DNA from: an uncultured bacterium
Lineage (GTDB): Bacteria; Bacillota; Clostridia; Lachnospirales; Lachnospiraceae
Direction: 5' to 3'
Length of the DNA stretch: 23,977 bases
Assembly: GCA_905214875.1 (NCBI GenBank)
Contig: CAJMNR010000049.1
Coordinates: 1 to 23,977, forward strand
Shown here piece by piece: positions 15,621 through 22,271 of this stretch; positions within the stretch are counted from its first letter, which is position 1; every line of letters begins with the position of its first letter. Below the pieces are notes generated by a model. The model saw only the letters and a program-made list of their open reading frames with translations, was not told the DNA's origin and searched no databases. Both the position numbers and the translations under genes were made by a program.

Positions 15621-16286
15621 ATGGATACAAATAAGTCACAAGGGGTAAGCGTATACCGAATTCGCGGATTTGAATTCGTCTTACCGAAAAAATATACAGA
15701 TAAAACAATTATTTTATCTATGGAATATTTAAATAATAAGCCAGTAGACGGCGTAATCAAAGGAAGAATGTATGCCAATTACTATGGCGGATACAAGCCT
15801 GTATGCATTCATGAATTTGCGATTGGCGGTTTTTCTAGCAATCCAAAGAACGCTGAGATCGAAGATGCCTTTTATTCTTACATTGTAGAAGGCAACAATG
15901 CTGATTTTGTTGAAAAAATCAATTTATTTATCAATGAAATCAGTGAGCCGGATAGTCCAAGTGAATTTGAACTTGCAAGATATGATATCAAAAATGAAAA
16001 ATTAGGAAAGATGTACGGATTATTTTTCTATTTACCAGAATTCGTATCTGTAAATAATGTCGAAGTAGCAATACTATATAAGAAAAACAAAGAAGGCTGT
16101 CTAGACGTTGTTTCGTACTTAGGCGACAAAAAGATACCATATCGTGTAAAAGTCTTTGCGGGCGATACAAAAATCGACTACAACGATCCATATCGTGATA
16201 GTCTGTTATTCGACAGTTTTCAATGTAATCAAGAGATTAAGAGTGTTTTAGACAGTTGGGATATTTTACGCGAACATATGAAATAA
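15621..16286 (+). CDS. Conserved-looking protein of unknown function
   Basis: The 221-aa soluble protein has no signal peptide, membrane segment or recognisable domain. It is rich in aromatic residues (for example YANYYGGYKP, MYGLFFYLPEF) and mixed alpha/beta in appearance, ending with a helix SVLDSWDILREHMK. The start ATG follows AGGAGACAAC. It stands alone between the flagellar operon terminator and the rpsB promoter, which begins 4 nt after its stop, so no separate terminator is visible. I do not recognise the family and assign no function. Confidence 0.75.
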   Translation: MDTNKSQGVSVYRIRGFEFVLPKKYTDKTIILSMEYLNNKPVDGVIKGRMYANYYGGYKPVCIHEFAIGGFSSNPKNAEIEDAFYSYIVEGNNADFVEKINLFINEISEPDSPSEFELARYDIKNEKLGKMYGLFFYLPEFVSVNNVEVAILYKKNKEGCLDVVSYLGDKKIPYRVKVFAGDTKIDYNDPYRDSLLFDSFQCNQEIKSVLDSWDILREHMK

Positions 16287-16289
16287 CTC

Positions 16290-16318
16290 TTGCAATTGCA
16301 TCTAAAATATAGTATAAT
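16290..16318 (+). promoter_or_regulatory. rpsB promoter (sigma-A type)
   Basis: TTGCAA (16290-16295), a 17-nt spacer and a consensus TATAAT (16313-16318) give a strong vegetative promoter. Transcription would start near 16325, leaving a 5' leader of about 110 nt before rpsB. Confidence 0.75.
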
Positions 16319-16339
16319 CGGACTGTTGACAAAAAAACA

Positions 16340-16410
16340 CGCATGATGATATTTATCGCGGTGCCTTAAACACAACATTTAAGGTTAGATAAATGCAAAA
16401 CAATCATGCG
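16340..16410 (+). promoter_or_regulatory. Structured 5' leader of rpsB, candidate autoregulatory RNA
   Basis: Three nested perfect stems can form in the leader: CGCATGAT/ATCATGCG (16340-16347 with 16403-16410), ATTTATC/GATAAAT (16351-16357 with 16388-16394) and CCTTAAA/TTTAAGG (16364-16370 with 16378-16384) closing a 7-nt loop. The internal loops are asymmetric. There is no T-run after it, and the rpsB ribosome site (CGGAGG) lies 15 nt downstream. The form is that of a ribosomal-protein leader, probably bound by S2. The ligand is inferred. Confidence 0.65.
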
Positions 16411-16436
16411 GATGAATAACCAAACGGAGGTAAATT

Positions 16437-17165
16437 ATGAGCGTTATTTCAATGAAACAATTATTAGAAGCTGGTGTACATTTTGGTCACCAAACAAGAA
16501 GATGGAACCCTAAAATGGCTGAATACATCTACACAGAAAGAAATGGTATTTATATCATCGACTTACAAAAATCTGTAGGTAAAGTAGATGAAGCTTACTA
16601 CGCTATCAAAGATATCGTAGCTGACGGTGGAAAAGTTCTTTTCGTTGGTACTAAAAAACAAGCTCAAGATTCTATCAAATCTGAAGCTGAACGTGCTGGA
16701 ATGTACTATGTAAACGAAAGATGGTTAGGTGGTATGTTAACAAACTTCAAAACTATCCAAACTCGTATTGCTAGATTAAAAGAAATCGAAACTATGTCTC
16801 AAGACGGAACTTTCGATGTACTTCCTAAAAAAGAAGTTATTGAACTTAAAAAAGAATGGGATAAATTAGAGAAAAACCTTGGTGGTATCAAAGATATGAA
16901 AACTATCCCAGATGCAATCTTCGTAGTAGATCCTAAAAAAGAAAGAATCTGTGTACAAGAAGCTCACGCATTAGGTATTCCTTTAATCGGTATCGCTGAT
17001 ACTAACTGTGATCCTGAAGAATTAGATTACGTAATCCCAGGTAACGATGATGCAATCCGTGCAGTAAAATTAATCGTTGCTAAAATGGCAGATGCTTGTA
17101 TCGAAGCTAACCAAGGCGAAGCTATGAACGACGCTGAAGTTGAAACTGCTGAAGTTACAGAATAA
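16437..17165 (+). CDS. rpsB: 30S ribosomal protein S2
   Basis: S2 is the small-subunit protein needed for recruitment of S1-like function and 30S maturation. The 242-aa protein carries the S2 signature near residues 6-27 (MKQLLEAGVHFGHQTRRWNP) and NERWLGGMLTNF (93-104), followed by the PDAIFVVDPKKE and GIADTNCDPEELDYVIPGNDDA blocks. Ribosome site GGAGG lies 7 nt before ATG. Codon use is biased as in highly expressed genes. It is followed by tsf as in most bacteria, and regulation through the structured leader is likely. Confidence 0.98.
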   Translation: MSVISMKQLLEAGVHFGHQTRRWNPKMAEYIYTERNGIYIIDLQKSVGKVDEAYYAIKDIVADGGKVLFVGTKKQAQDSIKSEAERAGMYYVNERWLGGMLTNFKTIQTRIARLKEIETMSQDGTFDVLPKKEVIELKKEWDKLEKNLGGIKDMKTIPDAIFVVDPKKERICVQEAHALGIPLIGIADTNCDPEELDYVIPGNDDAIRAVKLIVAKMADACIEANQGEAMNDAEVETAEVTE

Positions 17166-17195
17166 TCTAAATTAAGTTTTCAAATTTATAGAGAT

Positions 17196-17215
17196 TATAA
17201 GGGTTTCACCCTATA
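17196..17215 (+). promoter_or_regulatory. Small hairpin in the rpsB-tsf gap
   Basis: AGGG/CCCT (17200-17203 with 17209-17212) closes a 5-nt loop. With one bulged A, three more A-T pairs extend it to 17196-17215. An A-rich stretch follows instead of a T-run, so it is not a standard terminator. Confidence 0.45.
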
Positions 17216-17228
17216 AAAATAACAACTT

Positions 17229-17262
17229 TAGGGAAATCTATTTAAATGAGTAGGTTTCCCTA
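17229..17262 (+). promoter_or_regulatory. Long hairpin upstream of tsf
   Basis: A continuous 15-bp stem can form between 17229-17243 and 17248-17262 (outer eight pairs TAGGGAAA/TTTCCCTA perfect, inner part with several G-T pairs), closed by an AAAT tetraloop. It has no following T-run and lies 10 nt before the tsf CGGAGG site. It may be an mRNA-stability, processing or attenuation element that sets the rpsB/tsf ratio (inference). Confidence 0.6.
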
Positions 17263-17287
17263 TATATGAATACGGAGGTATATTAAT

Positions 17288-18199
17288 ATGGCTATTACAG
17301 CAGCAATGGTAAAAGAATTAAGAGAAAAGTCTGGCGCTGGTATGATGGATTGTAAAAAAGCATTAACAGAAACAGACGGAAATATGGAAAAAGCGATTGA
17401 ATTTTTAAGAGAAAAAGGTCTTGCTTCTGCAGCTAAAAAAGCTGATAGAATCGCAGCTGAAGGTATCGTTGCTACTAACATCAGCGCTGATCACAAAGTT
17501 GCAGCAATCGTTGAAGTAAACTCTGAAACAGACTTCGTTGCAAAAAATGAAAAATTCCAAAGCTTCGTTGCAGATGTTGCAGCACAAGTTGCTACAACTA
17601 CAGCAGCAGATATTGATGCTTTCTTAGCAGAGCCTTGGGCAAAAGACACTAGCAAAACTGTAAGTGATGAATTAAATTCTCAAATCGCAGTTATCGGTGA
17701 AAAAATGTCTATCAGAAGATTTGAAAAAATCACTGTTGAAAACGGATTCGTTGAATCTTACATCCATGCTGGTGGTAAAATCGGTGTTGTTGTAGAATTC
17801 GAAGGTGAAGCTACAGACGCTAACAGAGAAGTAGCTAGAAACGTTGCTATGCAAGTTGCAGCTCTTTCTCCAAAATATGTTGATAGAAGTGAAGTATCTC
17901 AAGAATACATCGCTCATGAAACAGAAATCTTAAAAGTTCAAGCTATGAACGAAAACCCAGGTAAACCAGAAAACATCATTGAAAAAATGGTTGTTGGTCG
18001 TTTAAATAAAGAATTAAAAGAAGTTTGCTTAGTAGATCAAACATACGTTAAAGATGGCGATTTTACAGTAGGTAAATACATCGCATCTGTAGACAAATCT
18101 TTAGCTGTTAAGAAATTTGTACGTTTCGAAACTGGCGAAGGTATGGAAAAGAAAGAAGAAAACTTCGCAGAAGAAGTTGCTAAACAAATGGGTAACTAA
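17288..18199 (+). CDS. tsf: Translation elongation factor Ts
   Basis: EF-Ts is the nucleotide-exchange factor for EF-Tu. The 303-aa protein has the N-terminal UBA-like signature LREKSGAGMMDCKKAL (11-26), the EF-Tu contacting TDFV motif (81-84) within NSETDFVAKNE, and the second core domain with YIHAGGKIGVVVEF and KYVDRSEV. Length is typical. ATG is preceded by CGGAGGTATATTAAT. It is co-transcribed with rpsB or at least transcribed through, and ends in a strong terminator. Codon bias indicates high expression. Confidence 0.98.
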   Translation: MAITAAMVKELREKSGAGMMDCKKALTETDGNMEKAIEFLREKGLASAAKKADRIAAEGIVATNISADHKVAAIVEVNSETDFVAKNEKFQSFVADVAAQVATTTAADIDAFLAEPWAKDTSKTVSDELNSQIAVIGEKMSIRRFEKITVENGFVESYIHAGGKIGVVVEFEGEATDANREVARNVAMQVAALSPKYVDRSEVSQEYIAHETEILKVQAMNENPGKPENIIEKMVVGRLNKELKEVCLVDQTYVKDGDFTVGKYIASVDKSLAVKKFVRFETGEGMEKKEENFAEEVAKQMGN

Positions 18200-18227
18200 T
18201 CCTTTGGGATAATTTAAATTTGTTTAT

Positions 18228-18257
18228 AACCCCTTAAAACTTATGTTTTAAGGGGTT
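18228..18257 (+). terminator. Rho-independent terminator of rpsB-tsf
   Basis: A perfect 13-bp stem (AACCCCTTAAAAC at 18228-18240 with its complement at 18245-18257) closes a TTAT loop and is followed by a T-rich run (TCTTTTGTTTTT). It is a textbook terminator. Confidence 0.93.
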
Positions 18258-18328
18258 TCTTTTGTTTTTGGATATTTAGCTTATACGACTATAAACGACA
18301 TAAAATTACACTATGACAAATTTTGTTA

Positions 18329-18357
18329 TGGAATTTTCGCTACAATTTTTGTATAAT
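18329..18357 (+). promoter_or_regulatory. Probable ddh promoter
   Basis: A consensus TATAAT (18352-18357) is preceded at 17 nt by a poor -35 (TGGAAT, 18329-18334). The weak -35 could mean activator dependence. The predicted leader to the ddh start is about 115 nt. Confidence 0.5.
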
Positions 18358-18392
18358 TAAGTCATCTCATAATAAAGTAGATAATAGAGTGT

Positions 18393-18407
18393 GTATAGAT
18401 TCTATAC
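18393..18407 (+). promoter_or_regulatory. Perfect inverted repeat in the ddh leader, possible operator
   Basis: GTATAGA-T-TCTATAC is a 7-bp perfect inverted repeat around one central base, about 30 nt after the predicted transcription start. It is also enclosed by AGAGT (18386-18390) and ACTCT (18418-18422). It could be a repressor site or part of an RNA hairpin. The ligand is unknown. Confidence 0.45.
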
Positions 18408-18480
18408 GTAAATAACGACTCTAAGCAAAGCTTTAGATGCGTTTCACTCATTAAAGTATAAAAGATAAAGGAGTACAAAA

Positions 18481-19467
18481 GTGAGTATAAGAGTTGGAAT
18501 TATTGGTTATGGTAACTTAGGACGCGGTGTAGAATGTGGCATCCGTCAAAATGATGATATGGAATTAGTAGCAGTATTTACTCGTAGAGATCCTGCAACA
18601 GTTTCCATTCTTACAGAAACAGCTAAAGTTTGCAATGTAGCAGATATCGAAAATTGGAAAGATAAAATCGACGTTATGATTTTATGTGGTGGTAGTGCTA
18701 CAGATTTACCAGTGCAAACACCAGAATATGCAAAATACTTCAACGTAGTTGATAGTTTCGATACACATGCACGTATTCCAGAACATTTCGCAAATGTTGA
18801 CGCTGCAGCAAAAGAAAATGGAAAAGTAGCAATCATTTCTGTAGGCTGGGATCCTGGTATGTTCTCTCTTAATAGATTATATGCGAACGCAATTTTGCCA
18901 GAAGGAAGCGATTATACATTCTGGGGCAAAGGTGTAAGTCAAGGCCACTCTGATGCACTTCGTCGTGTAGAAGGTGTTAAGAATGCGAAACAATACACAA
19001 TCCCTGTAGACAGCGCACTTGAAGCTGTTCGTTCTGGAAGCAACCCAGAGCTTACAACTCGTGAGAAACACACAAGAGAATGCTTCGTTGTATTAGAAGA
19101 AGGTGCAGATGCTGCTAAAGTGGAACAAGAAATCAAAACTATGCCAAACTACTTTGCAGATTATGACACTACAGTTCATTTCATCAGTGAAGAAGAATTA
19201 TTAGAAAAACACAGTGGTATTCCTCACGGCGGATTTGTTATTAGAAGTGGTGTTACTGGAGTAAATAACGAAAATAAACAAATCATTGAATACAGCTTAA
19301 AATTAGATTCTAACCCAGAGTTCACATCTAATACACTTATTGCATACGCAAGAGCAGCTCATCGTCTTGAAAAAGAAGGACAAAGCGGATGTAAGACAGT
19401 ATTTGATATCGCACCAGCTTATTTAAGTGCAAAAAGCGGAGAAGAATTAAGAGCTACAATGCTTTAA
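18481..19467 (+). CDS. ddh: Meso-diaminopimelate D-dehydrogenase
   Basis: Ddh (EC 1.4.1.16) reversibly converts L-tetrahydrodipicolinate, ammonia and NADPH to meso-diaminopimelate, a one-step branch of lysine and cell-wall DAP synthesis. The 328-aa product begins with the Rossmann motif GIIGYGNLGRG (GxGxxG at 9-14). The characteristic Ddh blocks follow: VFTRRDP, MILCGGSATDLP, VDSFDTHARIPEHF, GWDPGMFSLNRLYANA and FWGKGVSQGHSDALRRVEGV. The start is GTG 18481, about 8 nt after AAAGGAG. It is a single-gene unit bounded by its own promoter and terminator. Its presence suggests a DAP-type peptidoglycan. Confidence 0.96.
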   Translation: MSIRVGIIGYGNLGRGVECGIRQNDDMELVAVFTRRDPATVSILTETAKVCNVADIENWKDKIDVMILCGGSATDLPVQTPEYAKYFNVVDSFDTHARIPEHFANVDAAAKENGKVAIISVGWDPGMFSLNRLYANAILPEGSDYTFWGKGVSQGHSDALRRVEGVKNAKQYTIPVDSALEAVRSGSNPELTTREKHTRECFVVLEEGADAAKVEQEIKTMPNYFADYDTTVHFISEEELLEKHSGIPHGGFVIRSGVTGVNNENKQIIEYSLKLDSNPEFTSNTLIAYARAAHRLEKEGQSGCKTVFDIAPAYLSAKSGEELRATML

Positions 19468-19482
19468 TCTAAATATAATACG

Positions 19483-19522
19483 AATAGCCTCTAGGTGCAT
19501 GTATTTGCTCTAGGAGGCTATT
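19483..19522 (+). terminator. Rho-independent terminator of ddh
   Basis: AATAGCCTC (19483-19491) pairs perfectly with GAGGCTATT (19514-19522). TAG/CTA extends the stem after a single bulged G, and the 3' arm runs into a T-tract (19521-19526). It lies 15 nt after ddh. Confidence 0.88.
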
Positions 19523-19538
19523 TTTTGTATATAATGTA

Positions 19539-19567
19539 TTGTATAATAATGCTATGTAAGCTATAAT
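19539..19567 (+). promoter_or_regulatory. Promoter of the lipoprotein gene
   Basis: TTGTAT (19539-19544), a 17-nt spacer and consensus TATAAT (19562-19567) lie just after the ddh terminator and about 40 nt before the GTG at 19606. Confidence 0.65.
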
Positions 19568-19605
19568 CGTAGCTATATTGTGGGACTCGAAGGAGGAAGT
19601 AGAAA

Positions 19606-20022
19606 GTGAGTTCAAATAAAAAAATAGTAGGAGCAGTGGCCTTAATAACAGTAGCAGTCCTAACATCCTGTAGCACAAAGGATAACAATGGGATTCACAA
19701 TCCTACTTTGACAGCGGTAGAGGAAACAACTAAGTATGACGAAAAGAAGCCACTTTCTGAGAAGGAAGCAGTGAAACAAGCTAAGAAGATGCTTTCTGAG
19801 GAGGAAAAGAATACAATCACGAATTATGATTCTCCTAAAGTTGAACAGGTAAGCTTTAAAAAGGAGCCTGATTTCTATAAGTATCAAGATGTTGGTGAGT
19901 TAAAAGGAAAAGAGGCATACAAAGTTACATATGAGACAACAATGGATGGCTTACTTGGTCCAATAACTATGTATATTGGAGTGAAAGATGGCAAGTGCTA
20001 CGGAATGGATTTACGTGAATAA
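19606..20022 (+). CDS. Small secreted lipoprotein, unknown function
   Basis: The 138-aa protein has an N-terminal signal with two Lys, a hydrophobic core (7-19) and the lipobox LTSC with Cys22, so it should be processed by Lgt and LspA and anchored outside the cell membrane. The mature part is charged. It has a helical EKEAVKQAKKMLSEEEK segment (about 52-68) and a beta-rich end (KEAYKVTYETTMDGLLGPITMYIGVKDGKCYGMDLRE) that resembles PepSY-like folds only loosely. The start is GTG with AGGAGG upstream. I do not recognise the family. Confidence 0.8.
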   Translation: MSSNKKIVGAVALITVAVLTSCSTKDNNGIHNPTLTAVEETTKYDEKKPLSEKEAVKQAKKMLSEEEKNTITNYDSPKVEQVSFKKEPDFYKYQDVGELKGKEAYKVTYETTMDGLLGPITMYIGVKDGKCYGMDLRE

Positions 20023-20029
20023 CATGATG

Positions 20030-20061
20030 ATAGGGGCCCTGTGTTAAGCAGCAGGGCCTAT
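20030..20061 (+). terminator. Hairpin after the lipoprotein gene, weak terminator
   Basis: ATAGG and CCCTG (20030-20041, two G bulged between) pair with CAGGGCCTAT (20052-20061). A TATAATG sequence rather than a T-run follows, so termination would be inefficient. The TATAAT at 20062-20067 may instead be a -10 element for downstream genes. Confidence 0.4.
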
Positions 20062-20289
20062 TATAATGTATACACTAAAGAGAAAATAACAAAATATACA
20101 TTAGAAAGAAGAAAAATGGCGTCTACAGCAGGACTGCTGTTTGGTGAATTCCTCTCAGGTGCGTTGGCGGAAGCATTCCCAGTAAGAATTGTGTGTTCGA
20201 CATTTATGGCAGCCAACCTGTGTGCCGTATTTTTCATTATGTATGCAAATGCAAAAGATGTAAAACTAATCTATAATCGAAAGGTCTAA
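20041..20289 (+). pseudogene. Probable C-terminal remnant of an MFS transporter
   Basis: An 82-codon frame ends 10 nt before the aminopeptidase start. From about residue 26 (ATG 20116) the sequence MASTAGLLFGEFLSGALAEAF, then a PVRIVC turn and a last hydrophobic helix, reads like the final two membrane helices of a major facilitator exporter (typical pattern GALLSGxLAExxPIRxV). The rest of the roughly 400-aa transporter is absent, no ribosome site precedes the ATG or the GTG at 20041, and the first 25 codons overlap a hairpin. A decayed gene is the simplest reading. A small two-helix membrane protein is the alternative. Confidence 0.5.
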
Positions 20290-20299
20290 AGGTGATAGT

Positions 20300-21541
20300 A
20301 TGAGTAAAATTAGTGAAAAGACATTAAGAAATTATGCAAGACTAAGTGTCGTTATGGGCGCAAATGTACAAAAGGGACAGATTCTTGTTGTCAATGCAGA
20401 TATCGATACGATGGATCTGACTCGTTTAGTTGTAGAAGAAGCTTACAAAGTAGGAGCAAGCAAGGTCATTGTCAATTGGAGCGATGATTTAATCAATAGA
20501 ATGCATTTTGAACATCAGACGGTAGAAAGCCTGACAGATATTCCAGATTGGATGGTCGAACAGAAAGTATCCCCATTAAGAGACGGTGCAGCCATCCTTC
20601 ATATCATTAGTGAAGTTCCTGGAATACTAAGTGGAATCGATGCAGAAAAAATCAGTAAGGCAATGCTAGCTAGATCCATTCGTTTTAAAGAAGCTAGTGA
20701 CCGTACTATGGCAGATAAGAATCAATGGTCTATTGTTGCAGCGCCAAATACAAGATGGGCGAAACAGGTATTTCCAGAATTAGAGGAGGAAGAAGCTGTT
20801 GATAAGTTATGGGAAAAGATTTTATATGCAGTTCAAGTAACAGAGGACAATGATCCGGTGGAAGTATGGAAAAAACATAATCATGACTTACAAAAACGCC
20901 AAGACATGTTAAATGACTATAACTTTAAATCTCTTCATTTTAAGAATCGAAAAGGAACGGATCTTACCGTTGAATTAGTAAACAACCATATTTGGTCTGG
21001 TGGTAGTGAATTCTCTCAAGATGGCATTGAATTCACTCCAAACATGCCAACAGAAGAAATCTTCTGTATGCCTTACAAATACGGTGTAAATGGTACAGTC
21101 GTAACGACGAAGCCATTAGATTATAATGGAACGATCATTAAAGAATTTACGCTTACATTTAAGGAAGGTAAGGTTGTTGAGTACCATGCAAGCAACAACG
21201 AAGAAGTCCTTAAATCATTAATTGAATTCGATGAAGGAAGTTCATTTATTGGAGAGGTTGCATTAGTACCATATTCTTCTCCAATTTCCTTAAGTAATCT
21301 ATTATTCTATAATATCTTATTTGATGAAAATGCATCTTGCCATCTAGCATTAGGAAGAGCATATCCGATGAATGTCAAAGGTGGAACAGCAATGAGCGAA
21401 GAAGAACTTGAACAGATTGGAAGCAATAACTCCAATACCCATGTAGACTTTATGTTCGGCGATAACGAAATGACTGTAATCGGCACAACACATGATGGTA
21501 CAGAAGTATTGGTGTTAAAGAATGGTGACTTTGTATTCTAA
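20300..21541 (+). CDS. M29-family metallo-aminopeptidase (AmpS/PepS type)
   Basis: A cytosolic aminopeptidase with a two-metal centre that trims N-terminal residues from peptides. The 413-aa protein has the family length. Expected metal ligands and catalytic residues are visible: E253 in NMPTEEIF, E319 in FIGEVALVP, H348 in SCHLALG, Y355 in GRAYPMN, and H381/D383 in NTHVDFMFG, each offset by three from the numbering I recall for AmpS. The ATG follows AAAGGTGAT. It ends 15 nt before a perfect terminator and so closes its own transcript. The peptide preference is not predictable. Confidence 0.93.
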   Translation: MSKISEKTLRNYARLSVVMGANVQKGQILVVNADIDTMDLTRLVVEEAYKVGASKVIVNWSDDLINRMHFEHQTVESLTDIPDWMVEQKVSPLRDGAAILHIISEVPGILSGIDAEKISKAMLARSIRFKEASDRTMADKNQWSIVAAPNTRWAKQVFPELEEEEAVDKLWEKILYAVQVTEDNDPVEVWKKHNHDLQKRQDMLNDYNFKSLHFKNRKGTDLTVELVNNHIWSGGSEFSQDGIEFTPNMPTEEIFCMPYKYGVNGTVVTTKPLDYNGTIIKEFTLTFKEGKVVEYHASNNEEVLKSLIEFDEGSSFIGEVALVPYSSPISLSNLLFYNILFDENASCHLALGRAYPMNVKGGTAMSEEELEQIGSNNSNTHVDFMFGDNEMTVIGTTHDGTEVLVLKNGDFVF

Positions 21542-21556
21542 TACAGGTAAGTAGTG

Positions 21557-21581
21557 GGCAGCACAAGAATATTGTGCTGCC
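21557..21581 (+). terminator. Rho-independent terminator after the aminopeptidase
   Basis: GGCAGCACAA (21557-21566) pairs perfectly with TTGTGCTGCC (21572-21581) around a GAATA loop and is followed by TTTTT. Confidence 0.93.
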
Positions 21582-21627
21582 TTTTTGTGGTATTCTAGTA
21601 TAAAGAATTAAAAATGGAGGGGTTCGT

Positions 21628-22191
21628 ATGGAAGGAACCATTTATTATATTTCCGATTATCATTTTGATCATGAGCTTGCACGAATGCGCAGCAGAAGTG
21701 ATTGGTTTTCGGACGTAAATGAGATGAACGAGGCAATCATAAAAAGGCATAACACCAAAGTGACAGATGACGATCATGTCTATATATTAGGGGATGTTAT
21801 TGTATGTGAAGAAGAGAAGCTAAAAGAACGCCTAGAACAGACAGTAGCAAGGCTTAATGGGCATTTACATCTGATAGTAGGTAACCATGATTATAAATAT
21901 GAAAAGAATGAGATATTTCGAGCATATTTTGAAACAATCGAGCATTCTATGCTGATTAAGGATCAAGGAAGATGGGTGCAGCTTTATCATTATCCTGTGT
22001 TATGCTGGTATCGTAAGCAGAAAGGCGCCTATCATGTATATGGACATTTGCACAACGAGACAAAAGGATTGGAATGTGAGATCCTTAAAAAGGAAGAGAG
22101 GGCGTTAAATGCCTGTGTAGAGATTGTAAGATACGAACCGTGCACGTTAGAAGAATTGACTATAAGAAATAATTATATTGAAAATAGGTAA
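21628..22191 (+). CDS. Calcineurin-like metallophosphoesterase
   Basis: The 187-aa protein is a compact member of the calcineurin-like phosphoesterase superfamily with a dinuclear metal site. Motifs are in order: D10-x-H12 in ISDYHFDH, GD with D56 in YILGDV, GNHD (85-88), H121 in LYHYPVLCW and GHLH (139-142). These are the expected metal and phosphate ligands. The substrate is unknown: small single-domain members act on nucleotides or phosphodiesters. The ATG follows GGAGGGG. It stands between a terminator and the fliB promoter. The family call is firm, the specific role open. Confidence 0.88.
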   Translation: MEGTIYYISDYHFDHELARMRSRSDWFSDVNEMNEAIIKRHNTKVTDDDHVYILGDVIVCEEEKLKERLEQTVARLNGHLHLIVGNHDYKYEKNEIFRAYFETIEHSMLIKDQGRWVQLYHYPVLCWYRKQKGAYHVYGHLHNETKGLECEILKKEERALNACVEIVRYEPCTLEELTIRNNYIENR

Positions 22192-22196
22192 GTGGC

Positions 22197-22225
22197 TTGT
22201 AACTTTTCTGGTCTTTAGGTAGAAT
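22197..22225 (+). promoter_or_regulatory. Promoter of fliB
   Basis: TTGTAA (22197-22202), 17-nt spacer and TAGAAT (22220-22225). Transcription would start near 22232, about 40 nt before the proposed ATT start, so the gene has its own vegetative-type promoter rather than a sigma-28 one. Confidence 0.6.
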
Positions 22226-22257
22226 TAGTAAAGTGTTTTTAATATTATTTGAAATTT

Positions 22258-22263
22258 AGGAGG
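22258..22263 (+). promoter_or_regulatory. Consensus ribosome site that decides the ATT start of fliB
   Basis: AGGAGG is followed after 8 nt (22264-22271) by ATT 22272. No ATG, GTG or TTG in any useful position serves this site. An in-frame TAG at 22257-22259 blocks any longer reading. Confidence 0.75.
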
Positions 22264-22271
22264 CTACTACA

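Noticed and set aside
16326..16354. Second promoter TTGACA within the rpsB leader
   Set aside because: No acceptable -10 follows at 16-18 nt, and the stretch is better explained as part of the leader with the stronger promoter at 16290-16318.
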